A stretch of DNA of 64,000 nt from Paenibacillus sp. HWE-109 (GTDB lineage: Bacteria; Bacillota; Bacilli; Paenibacillales; NBRC-103111). Of this stretch, positions 1 to 9,227 are shown piece after piece. Both the position numbers and the translations under genes were made by a program. Under the pieces are notes generated by a model, which made no database searches, was not told where the DNA came from, and worked only from the letters and a program-made list of their open reading frames with translations. The first letter of the stretch is position 1. Each line of letters begins with the position of its first letter. The stretch covers positions 7,738,501-7,802,500 of the forward strand of contig NZ_CP091881.1 of NCBI RefSeq assembly GCF_022163125.1, given 5' to 3'.

Positions 1-515
1 ACGCCTCTGACAAAACACAGCACGTTGTTATCAGCGGCAAGCATGCTTCCATAGGGCTTTATGAAAAGCCCAGCGAGGAGGACTTCGAACAGGCTAAGCA
101 GTTGATGCAGCGTCTATCCTGCTTCCATTTATACGATCGCACGTACCAGTCCTGCTCCCAAGGGGAGAAGCAGAAGGTGCTGATTGCCAGAGCATTAATG
201 GCTGCGCCCAAATTGTTGATTTTGGATGAGGCGACGAATGGTCTCGATTTTCTATCGCGGGAAGCTTTGTTGGCGAGTGTAAATGAGCTGGCTCAAGGTC
301 CGGATGCTCCTACTTTGCTATTCGTGACGCACCATATTGAAGAAATTCTTCCGGTCTTTAATCAATCGTTGTTGATTCGCCGCGGCGAGGTGTTTGCCAA
401 AGGGGCTTCACGTGATGTGTTGACAAGCGAGGGCTTGTCGTCCTTTTTTGAGACACAGGTTGAGGTGAATTGGCAGAGTGAGCGTCCATGGCTTTCCATT
501 CCGAATAAGGCTTGA
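1..515 (+). CDS. ABC transporter ATP-binding protein, 5' end missing
   Basis: The frame is open from base 3 with no stop, so the gene enters the window from the left and only the C-terminal part (about 170 residues) is present. Visible motifs are the ABC signature SQGEKQKV, the Walker B stretch LLILDEAT and the switch-loop histidine in FVTHH; Walker A lies outside. The stretch VVISGKHASIGLYEKP resembles YlmA-type cytoplasmic ABC ATPases of Bacillales, but substrate and partners cannot be told. No permease gene follows: a nitroreductase starts 70 bp downstream. An internal ATG at 102 is not the real start because coding sequence continues upstream of it. Confidence 0.85.
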   Translation, partial: ASDKTQHVVISGKHASIGLYEKPSEEDFEQAKQLMQRLSCFHLYDRTYQSCSQGEKQKVLIARALMAAPKLLILDEATNGLDFLSREALLASVNELAQGPDAPTLLFVTHHIEEILPVFNQSLLIRRGEVFAKGASRDVLTSEGLSSFFETQVEVNWQSERPWLSIPNKA

Positions 516-585
516 ATAAGGTTTGCACAAGGCAAGAGGTCGTGCAACAATAGAGGAAGATCAAGTTGAAGGAGTGGAAAGAAAC

Positions 586-1161
586 ATGGATATAAAAGAA
601 GCGATTCGCGATCGACGCAGCATGGGGAAGGTGAAGCAGGAATCCATCGACAAGGCGTTGATCGAAGAAATTCTGGAGGCAGGCACATGGGCGCCCAACC
701 ATTGCCATACAGAGCCATGGCGCTTCTGGGTCTTGACGGGAGATGGCAGAGGTTTGCTCGGCCAAGGATATGCCGCAGTGGCATTAGCTGAAGCGGACCC
801 GGCGCTCACAGAGGACGAACTTGCGAAGCTGAAAAGCATCAGCGAGAAGAAAGCGTTCCGTGCTCCCGTTGTTATCGCAGTTGCGGTTACACCGTCAGAA
901 ACGCCAATCATTCCTGTTATTGAGGAATACGGAGCTGCACATGCTGCGGTACAGAATATGTTGTTAACCGCTCACGCCTTGGGCCTCGGAGCGATCTGGC
1001 GGTCAGGTGCCCCAATGTATCATGCCAAAATGAAAGAGACGTTCGGTCTCGCCCACCAGGAGGAACTTGTCGCTCTGATCTATCTCGGTTATCCAGATGT
1101 GGATGCTCCCACATCGAAGCGCGTGCCGTTCGCCGAGAAGACGATCTGGGTGAGTGAATAG
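586..1161 (+). CDS. Nitroreductase family protein
   Basis: This 191-residue protein belongs to the FMN-dependent nitroreductase superfamily, which reduces nitro compounds, quinones or flavins with NAD(P)H in the cytoplasm. The N-terminus IKEAIRDRRSMGK is the usual FMN-phosphate-binding segment, followed by LEAGTWAPNHCHTEPWRF (substrate and flavin pocket); the C-terminal half has the family pattern GLGAIWRSG and a final LGYPD segment. The ATG at 586 is chosen because GAAGGAG sits about 11 bases upstream and homology begins there; an earlier in-frame start at 523 would add 21 residues without family resemblance. A bidirectional terminator follows. The physiological substrate is unknown. Confidence 0.88.
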   Translation: MDIKEAIRDRRSMGKVKQESIDKALIEEILEAGTWAPNHCHTEPWRFWVLTGDGRGLLGQGYAAVALAEADPALTEDELAKLKSISEKKAFRAPVVIAVAVTPSETPIIPVIEEYGAAHAAVQNMLLTAHALGLGAIWRSGAPMYHAKMKETFGLAHQEELVALIYLGYPDVDAPTSKRVPFAEKTIWVSE

Positions 1162-1168
1162 CTTACAA

Positions 1169-1216
1169 AAAAAAGACTGTTAATCACGTCGCATGGATGT
1201 GATTAACAGTCTTTTT
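1169..1216. terminator. Bidirectional rho-independent terminator
   Basis: The arms AAAAAGACTGTTAATCAC and GTGATTAACAGTCTTTTT flank an 11-base loop, giving an A run on one side and a T run on the other. It lies between the convergent nitroreductase and psuG genes and can serve both. Confidence 0.9.
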
Positions 1217-1219
1217 GCT

Positions 1220-2134
1220 TTATTTTTTGAGCGCAACCGCAACCTTCGCGGCGGTTTCTGCATTGTGATAAACAAGCGCGATGTTCGTTTCCAAGCTGCG
1301 GCCTTCGGTGAGCTGTTTGATGCGCGCTAGCAGGAATGGCGTGACCTTCTTGCCGGTCACGTTTTGCTCTTTGGCCTCAGTCAGCGCCTGCTGAATGACG
1401 CCTTCGATTTCCAGATGGTTCATCGCGGATTCCGCGGGAACCGGGTTGGCAATGATGGCGCCGCCGGCGATGCCCAGCTCCCACTTCGTGCGGAGCATAG
1501 CTGCCACGTCCGCTGCATCATCAAGGCGGAAGTCTACGCCGTAGCCGCTTTCGCGTGCGTAGAAGGAAGGGAATTCGCTCGTTTGGTAACCAACCACGGG
1601 AACGCCGTGAGTTTCCAAATATTCGAGCGTCCGGCCAATATCAAGAATCGACTTCACGCCTGCGCAGACAACGGCTACGTTCGTCTGTGCCAGCTCGGTC
1701 AAATCGGCGGAGACGTCCATGGATACTTCACCTTCACGGTGAACGCCGCCGATACCGCCCGTTGCGAACACTTCGATGCCCGCAAGCGCTGCGCCAATCA
1801 TCGTAGCTGCTACCGTAGTCGCACCGATCTTGCCAGAGGACAAGATATAGCCGAAGTCGCGGCGGCTGACTTTTTCAACTTGACCATTTGTCGCAAAAGC
1901 TTCAAGCTCTTGCTCATTCAAGCCAATTTTGATCTTGCCGTCCATGATGCCGATCGTTGCCGGGACAGCGCCGTTGTCGCGAATAATTTGTTCCACTTTT
2001 CTTGCCATTTCAATATTTTGCGGGTAAGGCATGCCGTGAGAAATGATTGTCGTTTCAAGGGCAACGACCGGTTTATTAGCAGCTAAAGCTTCTTTGACTT
2101 CATCAGTGAACGTTAAATAGGATGTATTCAGCAT
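1220..2134 (-). CDS. psuG: Pseudouridine-5'-phosphate glycosidase
   Basis: Cleaves the C-glycosidic bond of pseudouridine 5'-phosphate into uracil and ribose 5-phosphate, the second step of pseudouridine breakdown. The 304-residue length is normal for PsuG. Family motifs are ALETTIISHGMPYPQN (residues 25-40, with Glu27), EKVSRRDFG (Lys88), ATGGIGGVHREGE (125-136) and CAGVKSILDIGRTLEYLET (157-175, with Lys161). Their positions match the catalytic Glu31, Lys93 and Lys166 described for the E. coli enzyme. It lies 5 bp downstream of psuK on the same strand, and its ribosome binding site AAAGGAG is made by the last codons of psuK, so translation is probably coupled. Confidence 0.95.
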   Translation of the reverse strand: MLNTSYLTFTDEVKEALAANKPVVALETTIISHGMPYPQNIEMARKVEQIIRDNGAVPATIGIMDGKIKIGLNEQELEAFATNGQVEKVSRRDFGYILSSGKIGATTVAATMIGAALAGIEVFATGGIGGVHREGEVSMDVSADLTELAQTNVAVVCAGVKSILDIGRTLEYLETHGVPVVGYQTSEFPSFYARESGYGVDFRLDDAADVAAMLRTKWELGIAGGAIIANPVPAESAMNHLEIEGVIQQALTEAKEQNVTGKKVTPFLLARIKQLTEGRSLETNIALVYHNAETAAKVAVALKK

Positions 2135-2139
2135 AGGGA

Positions 2140-3240
2140 TTAGTCTCCTTTAGTTATCGAATTGTGGACTTGTTGGAGCCGGTCTTCGGTTAAATCGCTA
2201 GCGACGGACTGCGTTGTTTGCAAAGTAATATGAGAAGCAGACAAGCCGTAGGAGCAAGAATCCATGTAAGAATGCTCCTGCATGATTCCGTAGGCGAGAC
2301 CTGCGACGAAGGCATCGCCTGCGCCTGTAACTTCGACGACCTTGGTCGGAAGGGGCGAGAAGAGCTTGTCGCCTTCCTCACCGACATAGAGCACGCCTTC
2401 AATACCAAGTGTAATGAAGACATGCTGGACGCCGCGCTTGCGAATCGCTTCGGCCAGCATCCGATAATCGGAAGTTTCGCCAACGGGAATGCCTGCTAAT
2501 TGATAAGCTTCTTCGAGATTGGGAAATATAGCGTTAACTCCTTGCAGCTGCAGGGGCAGCTTCTTGGCCTTCTCCGAAGACACGGGGTCGATGAATAAGG
2601 TGACCCCTTCTTCATGGCAGCGCTCAATCAATTCGCCTAATGTATCGGCAGGTAGATTGGTATCGGCAATAATCAGCCTTGAGGCAGCCATATGCGGCCA
2701 TTTGTCCCTAAGCAGGGCAGGTGTGCATTTATCATAAATATCCATGTTGGCAAAAGCCAAATACATCTCGCCTGTGGCATCGAGCAATGCGGTGTAACTC
2801 CCCGTGCTCTCGCCTTGAAGGGTAACGGCTTGACTAACGTCAACGCCGCGTTGGCGTGTTGCATCCAACACCCATTGTCCGGCTTTGTCGTCACCGACAA
2901 CGGTGAGAAGAGAGACCTGACAAGCGAGCCCAGCGAGTGACTCCGCGATATTGCGCGCGACACCGCCGCAGGATTCGCTCACGGTTACCGGGTTGGACGA
3001 GGCCAAACGGATTGGCGCTTTGCTTACCGCCTTGCTATCCAGGTTAGCTCCGCCAATACACATGATTGTACGTGCTTCAGAGGTGACATAAGCGCGTCCG
3101 CGGATCGTTCCTTTCTTGGTTAACGCCGCGATATATCCAGCTACGGCTGATCGGGAAATGCCGATGATATTGGCCATTTCATGCTGGGAAATGAATGGAT
3201 TTTGGCGGATAAGCGCTAGAATTTGCTGTTCACGATCCAT
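2140..3240 (-). CDS. psuK: Pseudouridine kinase, PfkB family with N-terminal HTH
   Basis: Phosphorylates pseudouridine to pseudouridine 5'-phosphate, the substrate of the adjacent psuG. The 366-residue protein starts with a winged-helix segment (residues 1-50, LIRQNPFISQHEMANIIGISRSAVAGYI). A PfkB/ribokinase domain follows, with the substrate-binding GGANLDSKA, the GGVARNIAE glycine motif and the catalytic GAGDAF signature near residue 315. The HTH-kinase fusion is typical of Bacillales pseudouridine kinases and suggests autoregulation. The ATG at 3240 has AAAGGAG 7 bases upstream; longer in-frame starts up to 3285 lack a ribosome binding site. Confidence 0.92.
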   Translation of the reverse strand: MDREQQILALIRQNPFISQHEMANIIGISRSAVAGYIAALTKKGTIRGRAYVTSEARTIMCIGGANLDSKAVSKAPIRLASSNPVTVSESCGGVARNIAESLAGLACQVSLLTVVGDDKAGQWVLDATRQRGVDVSQAVTLQGESTGSYTALLDATGEMYLAFANMDIYDKCTPALLRDKWPHMAASRLIIADTNLPADTLGELIERCHEEGVTLFIDPVSSEKAKKLPLQLQGVNAIFPNLEEAYQLAGIPVGETSDYRMLAEAIRKRGVQHVFITLGIEGVLYVGEEGDKLFSPLPTKVVEVTGAGDAFVAGLAYGIMQEHSYMDSCSYGLSASHITLQTTQSVASDLTEDRLQQVHNSITKGD

Positions 3241-3273
3241 GAAATAGCTCCTTTCCATCGAGTACCTACCTGT

Positions 3274-3302
3274 ATCATAAACCATTCACAAACAAAAGTC
3301 TA
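3274..3302 (-). promoter_or_regulatory. Putative sigma-A promoter of psuK-psuG
   Basis: On the minus strand a -35 box TAGACT (3302-3297) and a -10 box TATGAT (3279-3274) are separated by 17 bp, 34 bp upstream of the psuK start. Both boxes are close to consensus (TTGACA/TATAAT). Confidence 0.55.
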
Positions 3303-3337
3303 GTGTACAGACAAATGTTTATTGTGTGGATGAAGGA

Positions 3338-3371
3338 TAAAAAAGAGCCACTCCCCATAAGGGAGCAGCTC
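3338..3371 (-). terminator. Terminator of the WGxxGxxG-like gene
   Basis: On the minus strand an imperfect stem GAGCTGCTCCC/GGGAGTGGCTC with a TTAT-like loop is followed by TTTTTT. It lies 20 bp beyond the stop of the gene at 3392-3790. Confidence 0.8.
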
Positions 3372-3391
3372 CTGTGACGATACTTTGGTAT

Positions 3392-3790
3392 TTAGTCGGA
3401 AGGCGGTGATTCCGAGCGTCTGCTGAGCCCTAACATGCCGAGTAGACCGAGCAGCCCTAAGTAATTCCACCCTGACCAAGCCTTCTTGTGAGTAATATCC
3501 AAGTTCTGATCCTGGGCACTTAAAGCTTTGAATGACGTCGGCGGCGTAAGCCCATAAGCCGCAGCATGGTTAGTCAAGTTATTCCTTGTTTGCCAATTGA
3601 CGTCTGCACCAGGCATCCCGAATGGATTGGTGTGAAAAAAAGTAGGCGAGCCTTGCTTGGCCGTTTCCCAATTGGCTGGCTGAGCCATCATTTGCTGGTT
3701 GCGGGAATGCTTCCGATACTGGTGCGCCCCAAGCAGTGTCGTTATGCATAGAAAAGAAATCAAAGCTAGTTTCATAGAACGGGAAAGCAT
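3392..3790 (-). CDS. Small membrane-anchored protein, WGxxGxxG-like C-terminus
   Basis: The 132-residue protein has an N-terminal hydrophobic segment (about residues 6-22, possible signal or anchor), a hydrophilic middle rich in Gln, Asn and Pro, and a C-terminal WNYLGLLGLLGMLGLSRRS. The tail of glycine-spaced leucines followed by arginines resembles the WGxxGxxG family of short Bacillales envelope proteins; function is unknown. GGAGGT 8 bases before the ATG supports the start. It is a single-gene unit with its own terminator. Confidence 0.7.
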   Translation of the reverse strand: MLSRSMKLALISFLCITTLLGAHQYRKHSRNQQMMAQPANWETAKQGSPTFFHTNPFGMPGADVNWQTRNNLTNHAAAYGLTPPTSFKALSAQDQNLDITHKKAWSGWNYLGLLGLLGMLGLSRRSESPPSD

Positions 3791-3904
3791 GATCCATACC
3801 TCCAGGCACTTGATGAATAGTGTTTTCTGTAAATGCAGGTAAGGATATATTCTCCTATGTACGAATTTGTATGCACGAAGAAGAAATTCCTGTCTTATCT
3901 AAAG

Positions 3905-3942
3905 AAAAAACCGCTGCTTCCCAGGAAGGAAACAACGGTTTG
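3905..3942 (-). terminator. Terminator of the Ig-repeat protein gene
   Basis: On the minus strand the arms AAACCGTTGTTTCC and GGGAAGCAGCGGTTT form a stem followed by a T run, 8 bp after the stop codon of the gene at 3950-6550. Confidence 0.82.
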
Positions 3943-3949
3943 GCTGAGC

Positions 3950-6550
3950 TTATTTCGTAACCGTTACCTGAACGGTTGTTCTCATGTTGGAGTAGGTGAC
4001 CGTAATGCGGGCGGACCCTTTACCGGTTGCGCGGATAACGCCATCTTTCACATCAGCAATCATAATGTTGGAAGAGGTCCAAAGCGCTGGCTTGGTGACA
4101 TCTTCTTCCGATCCGTCTGTGTAAGTAGCAATAGCTTCAATTGTAGCTGTTTTGCCTTCTTGAAGCTCAACTTTGACGACATCCGTTTTCAAATATTTCA
4201 GAGAATCGATCTCTACAGGAATCGCGATTGTTTTGCCGCCAAACGATCCAGTAATGGTCGTTTTGCCAGATGCTGTTGCGGTGAATAGTCCGTTCACAAC
4301 AGTTCCTAATTTGTAAGAAGACACTTTCCATGTAGCCGTTGAGGTGACATCTTTAATGGTCCCATCGGCCAATGTCGCTGTCAGCTTCAGTTGGACTTGA
4401 TCCCCGCTTTTGGTAACGAAGAAAGATTTATCAGCCACAAGTGCTTGAATCACACCGATTTCCACCGGAATCGTAACCGTTTTGCCGCCATAGACAGCTG
4501 TGATGGTTGCTTTCCCGCGAGAAACGGAGGTTACAACCCCTTTGGAAACGGTGGCAATTGCACTGTTGCTCGTTTTCCATTCTGCCTCATTCGTAACTGT
4601 GCGCTTTGCGCCGTCTAGATCTGTAGCGGTTAGAGTGATGGTTCTCGTTTCGTTAAGGTCAAATACTAGCGATGTTACATTTGCTGAAAGATCAGAGGCC
4701 ATATCAACCTGAACAGGAATGGTAACTGTTTTATTATCTAGTTGAGCTGTCAGCGTAGTTTCGCCCGAAGCGATTGCTTTCACTTTGCCGGCATCAACTG
4801 TAGCCGCTTTGACATTGCTGCTTGTCCAGATAACATCGGAAGTTGCATCTTTCGTTGTCTCATCGGTGTATACAGCAGTTGCTTTTAAAGTAACCGCATC
4901 GCCTTTTTTCATCACCAGTTTTTCTTGGTTGACTGTTAAGCTTTTGAGAACACCAACGGATACTTGAATGACTGCTGTACGAGTGCCGTATTTGGCTGTG
5001 ATGGTTGCTGCGCCTGTCGCTAAACCGGAAATTTCTCCGGAGCGAGCTTCAGCGATATCTTTGGAGCTTGTTGACCACTCCGCCTTGGAAGTGACATCAA
5101 CAGAGCCACGGCCATCTTTGAAATCGGCCATCAGAACAATGGATTCAGACCCGCCAATTTGTAAATTTACGATTTTCTTGCTGGGCTTGATGATCGTCGG
5201 AATATCGACTTCAACTTTGGTTGTCGTTGTTTTGCCGCCGTAGGTTGCGGTAATCGTGGCGGTACCGGATTTGTATGTAGTGACTGTACCTTTGCTTACA
5301 AAAGCAACTTTATCATCATCCACTGTCCAGACAGCGCCATCCGTCACCGGCCCGCTTGTTCCATCCGCATAAGTAGCGGTCAGAATAAGCGTTTGGGAAT
5401 CACCGGCTTTTAGAGATATCGAATCTGTGTTAACAACAAGTCGGCGCGGAACTTCTACGTCAATGTTGGCTGTCACGACTTTCTCGCCATATTTGGCAGA
5501 AATCGTTGCTTCCCCGGTAGCTATTGCGGAGATCTTTCCTTTGGACACTTGCACAATGTTAGCATCACTGGAAGACCATTCGGCACGGTCTGTAAAATCT
5601 TCCGTGCTTCCGTTGGCATAGGTCGCTGTTAACTTCAGCGTATCTGTCGTATTTTTTTTCATTAGTACATTTTTCTTGTCTAAATCGATTTTCAGCGTAC
5701 TGTCCACATCCACTTTGATCGTCGTGGACTTCGTACCATAGGTAGCAGTTAAGTTTGCCGTTCCAACACTGTAGCCTTTCACTGTGCCCTTGATCGCATC
5801 AGCTACGCTGGCTTTGTCTGTGGTCCATACAGCTTTCTCGGATACGTCGTCGAAAGTACCGTCTGGGTAGGTGGCTATCAGCTTAACTTTCTCTGTTCCA
5901 TTCAACAGCAAGGAGACTTCTGGTTTCTCAGCATCAATACGTCTTACTACTTCAACATCAACAGGCAGTGTCAACGTTTGATTCATATACTTGATTGTCA
6001 CAGTTGCGCTGCCGGGATTCTGTCCTTTCACTAATCCGTTCGTTACGGTAACGATGGAGCTTGCATCTACGGTGTAATCGGCCTTGCTCGTTACAACCTC
6101 AGAGGAGCCGTCATCATAATAAGCGGTAATGATAAGTTGATCACTTGCATTCAAGCGGAGGTCCATAGAGGACTTGTTTTTAGTTAATGACTTGACCTTC
6201 TTGCTAACCGTAACGTTAACAATCTCGGTTTTGCCCATATACGTAGCAGTAATGACTGCTGTACCTTCTTTCTTAGCTGTTACAACGCCTGCATAGACGG
6301 AAGCTACGTCTGTCGTACCGGAATTCCAGTCCGTTTTGACGGTAGCATTCTCTGTAGTTCCACTTACGAAAATAGCGGTTGCCGTTAAATTCGCAGTATC
6401 TCCAACTTGCAAGGCAAGCTCGTTCTTATTCAGGACAAGCTTGGAAATTGATTCAGCAGCCAATGCAATTCCTGTAAATAAAGTTTGACTCGCTAGGGCG
6501 AAAATGATGAGCATCGAAAACCACTTACTATATCTAGACTTCGACTTCAC
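3950..6550 (-). CDS. Secreted protein of ten Big2-type Ig-like repeats
   Basis: The 866-residue protein has a signal peptide (MKSKSRYSKW, hydrophobic core, cleavage near ALAAES at residue 32). The rest is ten tandem repeats of about 81-87 residues. Each carries the bacterial Ig-like (Big2) pattern: LTATYxDGTxxDVT, then W-S/T-S, then V-x-x-G-x-V, then GxATITAxYGGKT and a terminal hydrophobic-V-x-V strand. There is no catalytic domain, SLH, LysM or sortase motif, so it is probably an extracellular adhesin or structural filament. The GTG start is set by AGGAGG 9 bases upstream. It stands alone, divergent from the chemotaxis receptor gene. Confidence 0.88.
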   Translation of the reverse strand: MKSKSRYSKWFSMLIIFALASQTLFTGIALAAESISKLVLNKNELALQVGDTANLTATAIFVSGTTENATVKTDWNSGTTDVASVYAGVVTAKKEGTAVITATYMGKTEIVNVTVSKKVKSLTKNKSSMDLRLNASDQLIITAYYDDGSSEVVTSKADYTVDASSIVTVTNGLVKGQNPGSATVTIKYMNQTLTLPVDVEVVRRIDAEKPEVSLLLNGTEKVKLIATYPDGTFDDVSEKAVWTTDKASVADAIKGTVKGYSVGTANLTATYGTKSTTIKVDVDSTLKIDLDKKNVLMKKNTTDTLKLTATYANGSTEDFTDRAEWSSSDANIVQVSKGKISAIATGEATISAKYGEKVVTANIDVEVPRRLVVNTDSISLKAGDSQTLILTATYADGTSGPVTDGAVWTVDDDKVAFVSKGTVTTYKSGTATITATYGGKTTTTKVEVDIPTIIKPSKKIVNLQIGGSESIVLMADFKDGRGSVDVTSKAEWSTSSKDIAEARSGEISGLATGAATITAKYGTRTAVIQVSVGVLKSLTVNQEKLVMKKGDAVTLKATAVYTDETTKDATSDVIWTSSNVKAATVDAGKVKAIASGETTLTAQLDNKTVTIPVQVDMASDLSANVTSLVFDLNETRTITLTATDLDGAKRTVTNEAEWKTSNSAIATVSKGVVTSVSRGKATITAVYGGKTVTIPVEIGVIQALVADKSFFVTKSGDQVQLKLTATLADGTIKDVTSTATWKVSSYKLGTVVNGLFTATASGKTTITGSFGGKTIAIPVEIDSLKYLKTDVVKVELQEGKTATIEAIATYTDGSEEDVTKPALWTSSNIMIADVKDGVIRATGKGSARITVTYSNMRTTVQVTVTK

Positions 6551-6842
6551 GCTTTGTTACCTCCTGTTGTTCCTTTATTTAAGTAATTACAAATGAAAAA
6601 TTTGGAACAGTTATTTATATTTATCGGTTTGCAAGGGCCGAAAATGAATAGATACCATAAGAAATCGCTGCATTTAACGAGTTAAGAATAGGTAAATACG
6701 ACGTTCAATAAAGCAACTTAACACAATAAAAAACAAATAAAAAAAACTTAATTAACTTGTATTTAATCCGTTCTTTACAAATCTCTGTTATAGTTGACCT
6801 ATCTGGTAGGTTTTTACATAGAGAGGGAGAGGGAGAAAAATA

Positions 6843-8582
6843 ATGAGAGTATTTCAGGTTAACAGGCTAGCAGCAGATATGAGGATAAGCCATAAAATAT
6901 TGACCCTAAATGTCGTGGCGGTTATTTTTCTTGTGCTCTTAACGGCGACCAGCTTCTTTTTTCTACGGGATATGAATCATAATGCGGAAAAGATGTATGA
7001 AGACGATTATTTGCCTACGACTTGGATCAATAAAGCAGAGAGCAATGTACATACGATGAATGATCGATTATTAGAATATATTCTGGCACCGGACCCCCAC
7101 TATAAGGAAGTGTTGGATAATGAAATGAGCAAAATCCGCAGCCATACGAATCTGCTGCTGGATGATTATGAGAAGTCCTTAGGTGGTGAGCCTGTAGGCG
7201 AGCTATGGATGTCCAAGCTGAAAAAAGCGTTGCTCAGTTACGAGGAAGATCAGAAAAAAGTGAAGAGTTTATCAGCAGCCGGGCAGGATAAAGAGGCCTA
7301 CCAGTACTATAAGACTCATATAAAAAGTACGATGGAAGACATCAGCGGTTATATTGAAAGTTTGCAGCAGGATCGTCTGGAAACCTCAGGAGCGCTGAAT
7401 AAAGAGCGAATTTCGCAATACAGCCGTTTGATATGGACTTTGATCCTCTCATCGCTTGCAGCCATTGTTGTCTTTTACTTTTTCGGCCGATGGATAGCAT
7501 CGCTGATCGTTAAGCCGCTGAGGGCAATGCAAGTGCTTATGGCCGAAGCCGAGACGGGCAATCTGTCCCAGCAGGCAACGCACGATCTTGCCAAGGATGA
7601 AGTCGGCATGCTCCATCGATCTTTCCAGGCGATGCTGTTCAGCCTGCGAGCCTTCATTGGAGATGTGCAGCGGGGAGCGCATGTGCTAGCCAGGCAAGCC
7701 GAACAGTTTGCCGGGAATGCGGAGCAAAGCAAGCTGGCGGCGGAGACGATAGCGGTATCGACCGATGTGCTGTCTCATAGCATACAAAAGCAAGTAGCTA
7801 CAGTAACGGAGACGCTAACGACCATTCAGGCTATGAAGGGGGAGTTAGCGGTCATTCACGGGGACAGCCTCCATATGGCGCAGCTGGCAGAGGAGGCGAC
7901 GGATAGTTCCCGCGCCGGAATGGAATCCGTTCAGACGATGAAGGAACGAATCGGTCTTGTATTCAATCAGGTCTCAGCGGCTGGGACGATCGTGGATGAA
8001 CTTCGTTACAGCTGTGGACAAATCAGCTCGATTACTGAGGTAATCGCGGAGATTGCAGAGCAGACGAACCTGCTTGCATTGAATGCTGCGATTGAAGCAG
8101 CCAGGGCGGGGGATAGCGGTAGAGGGTTCAATATCGTAGCAGGTGAGGTCCGCAAGCTGTCTGGACAAACCAACGAAGCAGCGAAACAAATCGCTATTCT
8201 CCTGCATGAGATCGAGCGGAAAGCGAGAGACGTTGATAGTGTCATGAAGCAAGGGATGAAGCTGACGGAAGATGGCGTAGCCGCCTCTTCGCAGGTGAAT
8301 GATTCACTGGTCTTCATGCAGGATGCTTTCAGCGGCGTTTCAAGAAAGGTCGAAGTGGTGGGTGCGGCGATCACGCATGTGGCGACCCGCAGCGATGAGG
8401 TCGTTGCCTTTATGGAAAACGTGACTGTATCTGCACAGAAGGGAGCGTCTTCCAGTCAAGATTCGGCTGCGGCCAACGAAGAGCAATTGGCGATGATGGA
8501 GGAAATTTCTTTCTCCTCCAAGAGTTTGTTCGATATGGCCGAGCAGCTTCAGCAGGCGGTTGGTCGATTCCGTGTCGAATAG
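6843..8582 (+). CDS. Methyl-accepting chemotaxis protein
   Basis: Transmembrane chemoreceptor (579 residues) that should signal through CheA/CheW. TM1 spans about residues 20-42. The periplasm-equivalent sensor region (43-196) looks like a four-helix-bundle ligand domain and contains the segment DYLPTTWINKAESNV. TM2 spans about 197-217 and is followed by HAMP (218-272). The cytoplasmic coiled coil carries the conserved hairpin tip IAEQTNLLALNAAIEAARAG with GRGFNIVAGEVRKL. The ligand is unknown. GGAGAGGGAG lies about 7 bases upstream of the ATG. No chemotaxis genes are next to it, so it is an isolated receptor. Confidence 0.92.
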   Translation: MRVFQVNRLAADMRISHKILTLNVVAVIFLVLLTATSFFFLRDMNHNAEKMYEDDYLPTTWINKAESNVHTMNDRLLEYILAPDPHYKEVLDNEMSKIRSHTNLLLDDYEKSLGGEPVGELWMSKLKKALLSYEEDQKKVKSLSAAGQDKEAYQYYKTHIKSTMEDISGYIESLQQDRLETSGALNKERISQYSRLIWTLILSSLAAIVVFYFFGRWIASLIVKPLRAMQVLMAEAETGNLSQQATHDLAKDEVGMLHRSFQAMLFSLRAFIGDVQRGAHVLARQAEQFAGNAEQSKLAAETIAVSTDVLSHSIQKQVATVTETLTTIQAMKGELAVIHGDSLHMAQLAEEATDSSRAGMESVQTMKERIGLVFNQVSAAGTIVDELRYSCGQISSITEVIAEIAEQTNLLALNAAIEAARAGDSGRGFNIVAGEVRKLSGQTNEAAKQIAILLHEIERKARDVDSVMKQGMKLTEDGVAASSQVNDSLVFMQDAFSGVSRKVEVVGAAITHVATRSDEVVAFMENVTVSAQKGASSSQDSAAANEEQLAMMEEISFSSKSLFDMAEQLQQAVGRFRVE

Positions 8583-9227
8583 AAAGCATAAGGGAAACAA
8601 GACATCCTACACCGACTTTTTTCTTTGATGAGAATCGGCACTGGCAGAATGAGATCCTCTAGCCTGGCTATCGCGCGGAGATAGGGAACATTAAGCCGTG
8701 ATACTAGTAAAATGTGTCCTGATAACGAGTTTGAGGGAACTACAGTGCGCTATAATGCTGAAAACCGCTATATTCCGCTTCAAAGGGAACTACGATCCGC
8801 TATTTCACCATTTCCCGGCTGGAATTGGTAAGTTCCGCATAAATAGGGGATCTCAGTTCCCTTTCATGCTGCGTTTACCCCAGTTCCTGCCATTTAGCGG
8901 ATCATAGTTCCTTTTCACACGACGCTCTCTGTCATTGCACAGTCCAAAGAGGACTAGGATCCGCTATATTGCTGAAAACATCTAATGAACTGTAGGAGCC
9001 TTATAGACCGGAAAATGGCTACTTTGGCGATATAATGAACTGGATTAACGCTATCGTGCGAATTTTAGGCGGAAAGGTGATCACTTGTTTGAAATAGGGC
9101 ATCAGGGATCCATTAAAATTTCAGAATGAGCGATTTTGACCGAATAAAGGATATTGGGTTCGTTAGGGGGGCTTGGGTTTGCCTCAAGGTGCATGGATTG
9201 GATGACCTAGCGCAGGCTGGGTTTTTC
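8583..9227. repeat. Non-coding spacer with degenerate GGAACTACGATCCGCTAT-type repeats
   Basis: No gene is supported in these 645 bases. The stretch holds several diverged copies of a short unit, for example GGGAACTACGATCCGCTAT at 8784-8802, the inverted copy TAGCGGATCATAGTTCC at 8895-8911, GAGGACTAGGATCCGCTATA at 8951-8970 and GGGAACTACAGTGCGCTATA near 8736. Direct and inverted copies alternate, so the region could fold into large hairpins. Related units recur at 39410-39560. Function is unknown. Confidence 0.7.

Noticed and set aside
1364..2086. Long reading frame (240 codons) opposite psuG
   Set aside because: It is the antisense shadow of psuG, with no ribosome binding site and no family features.
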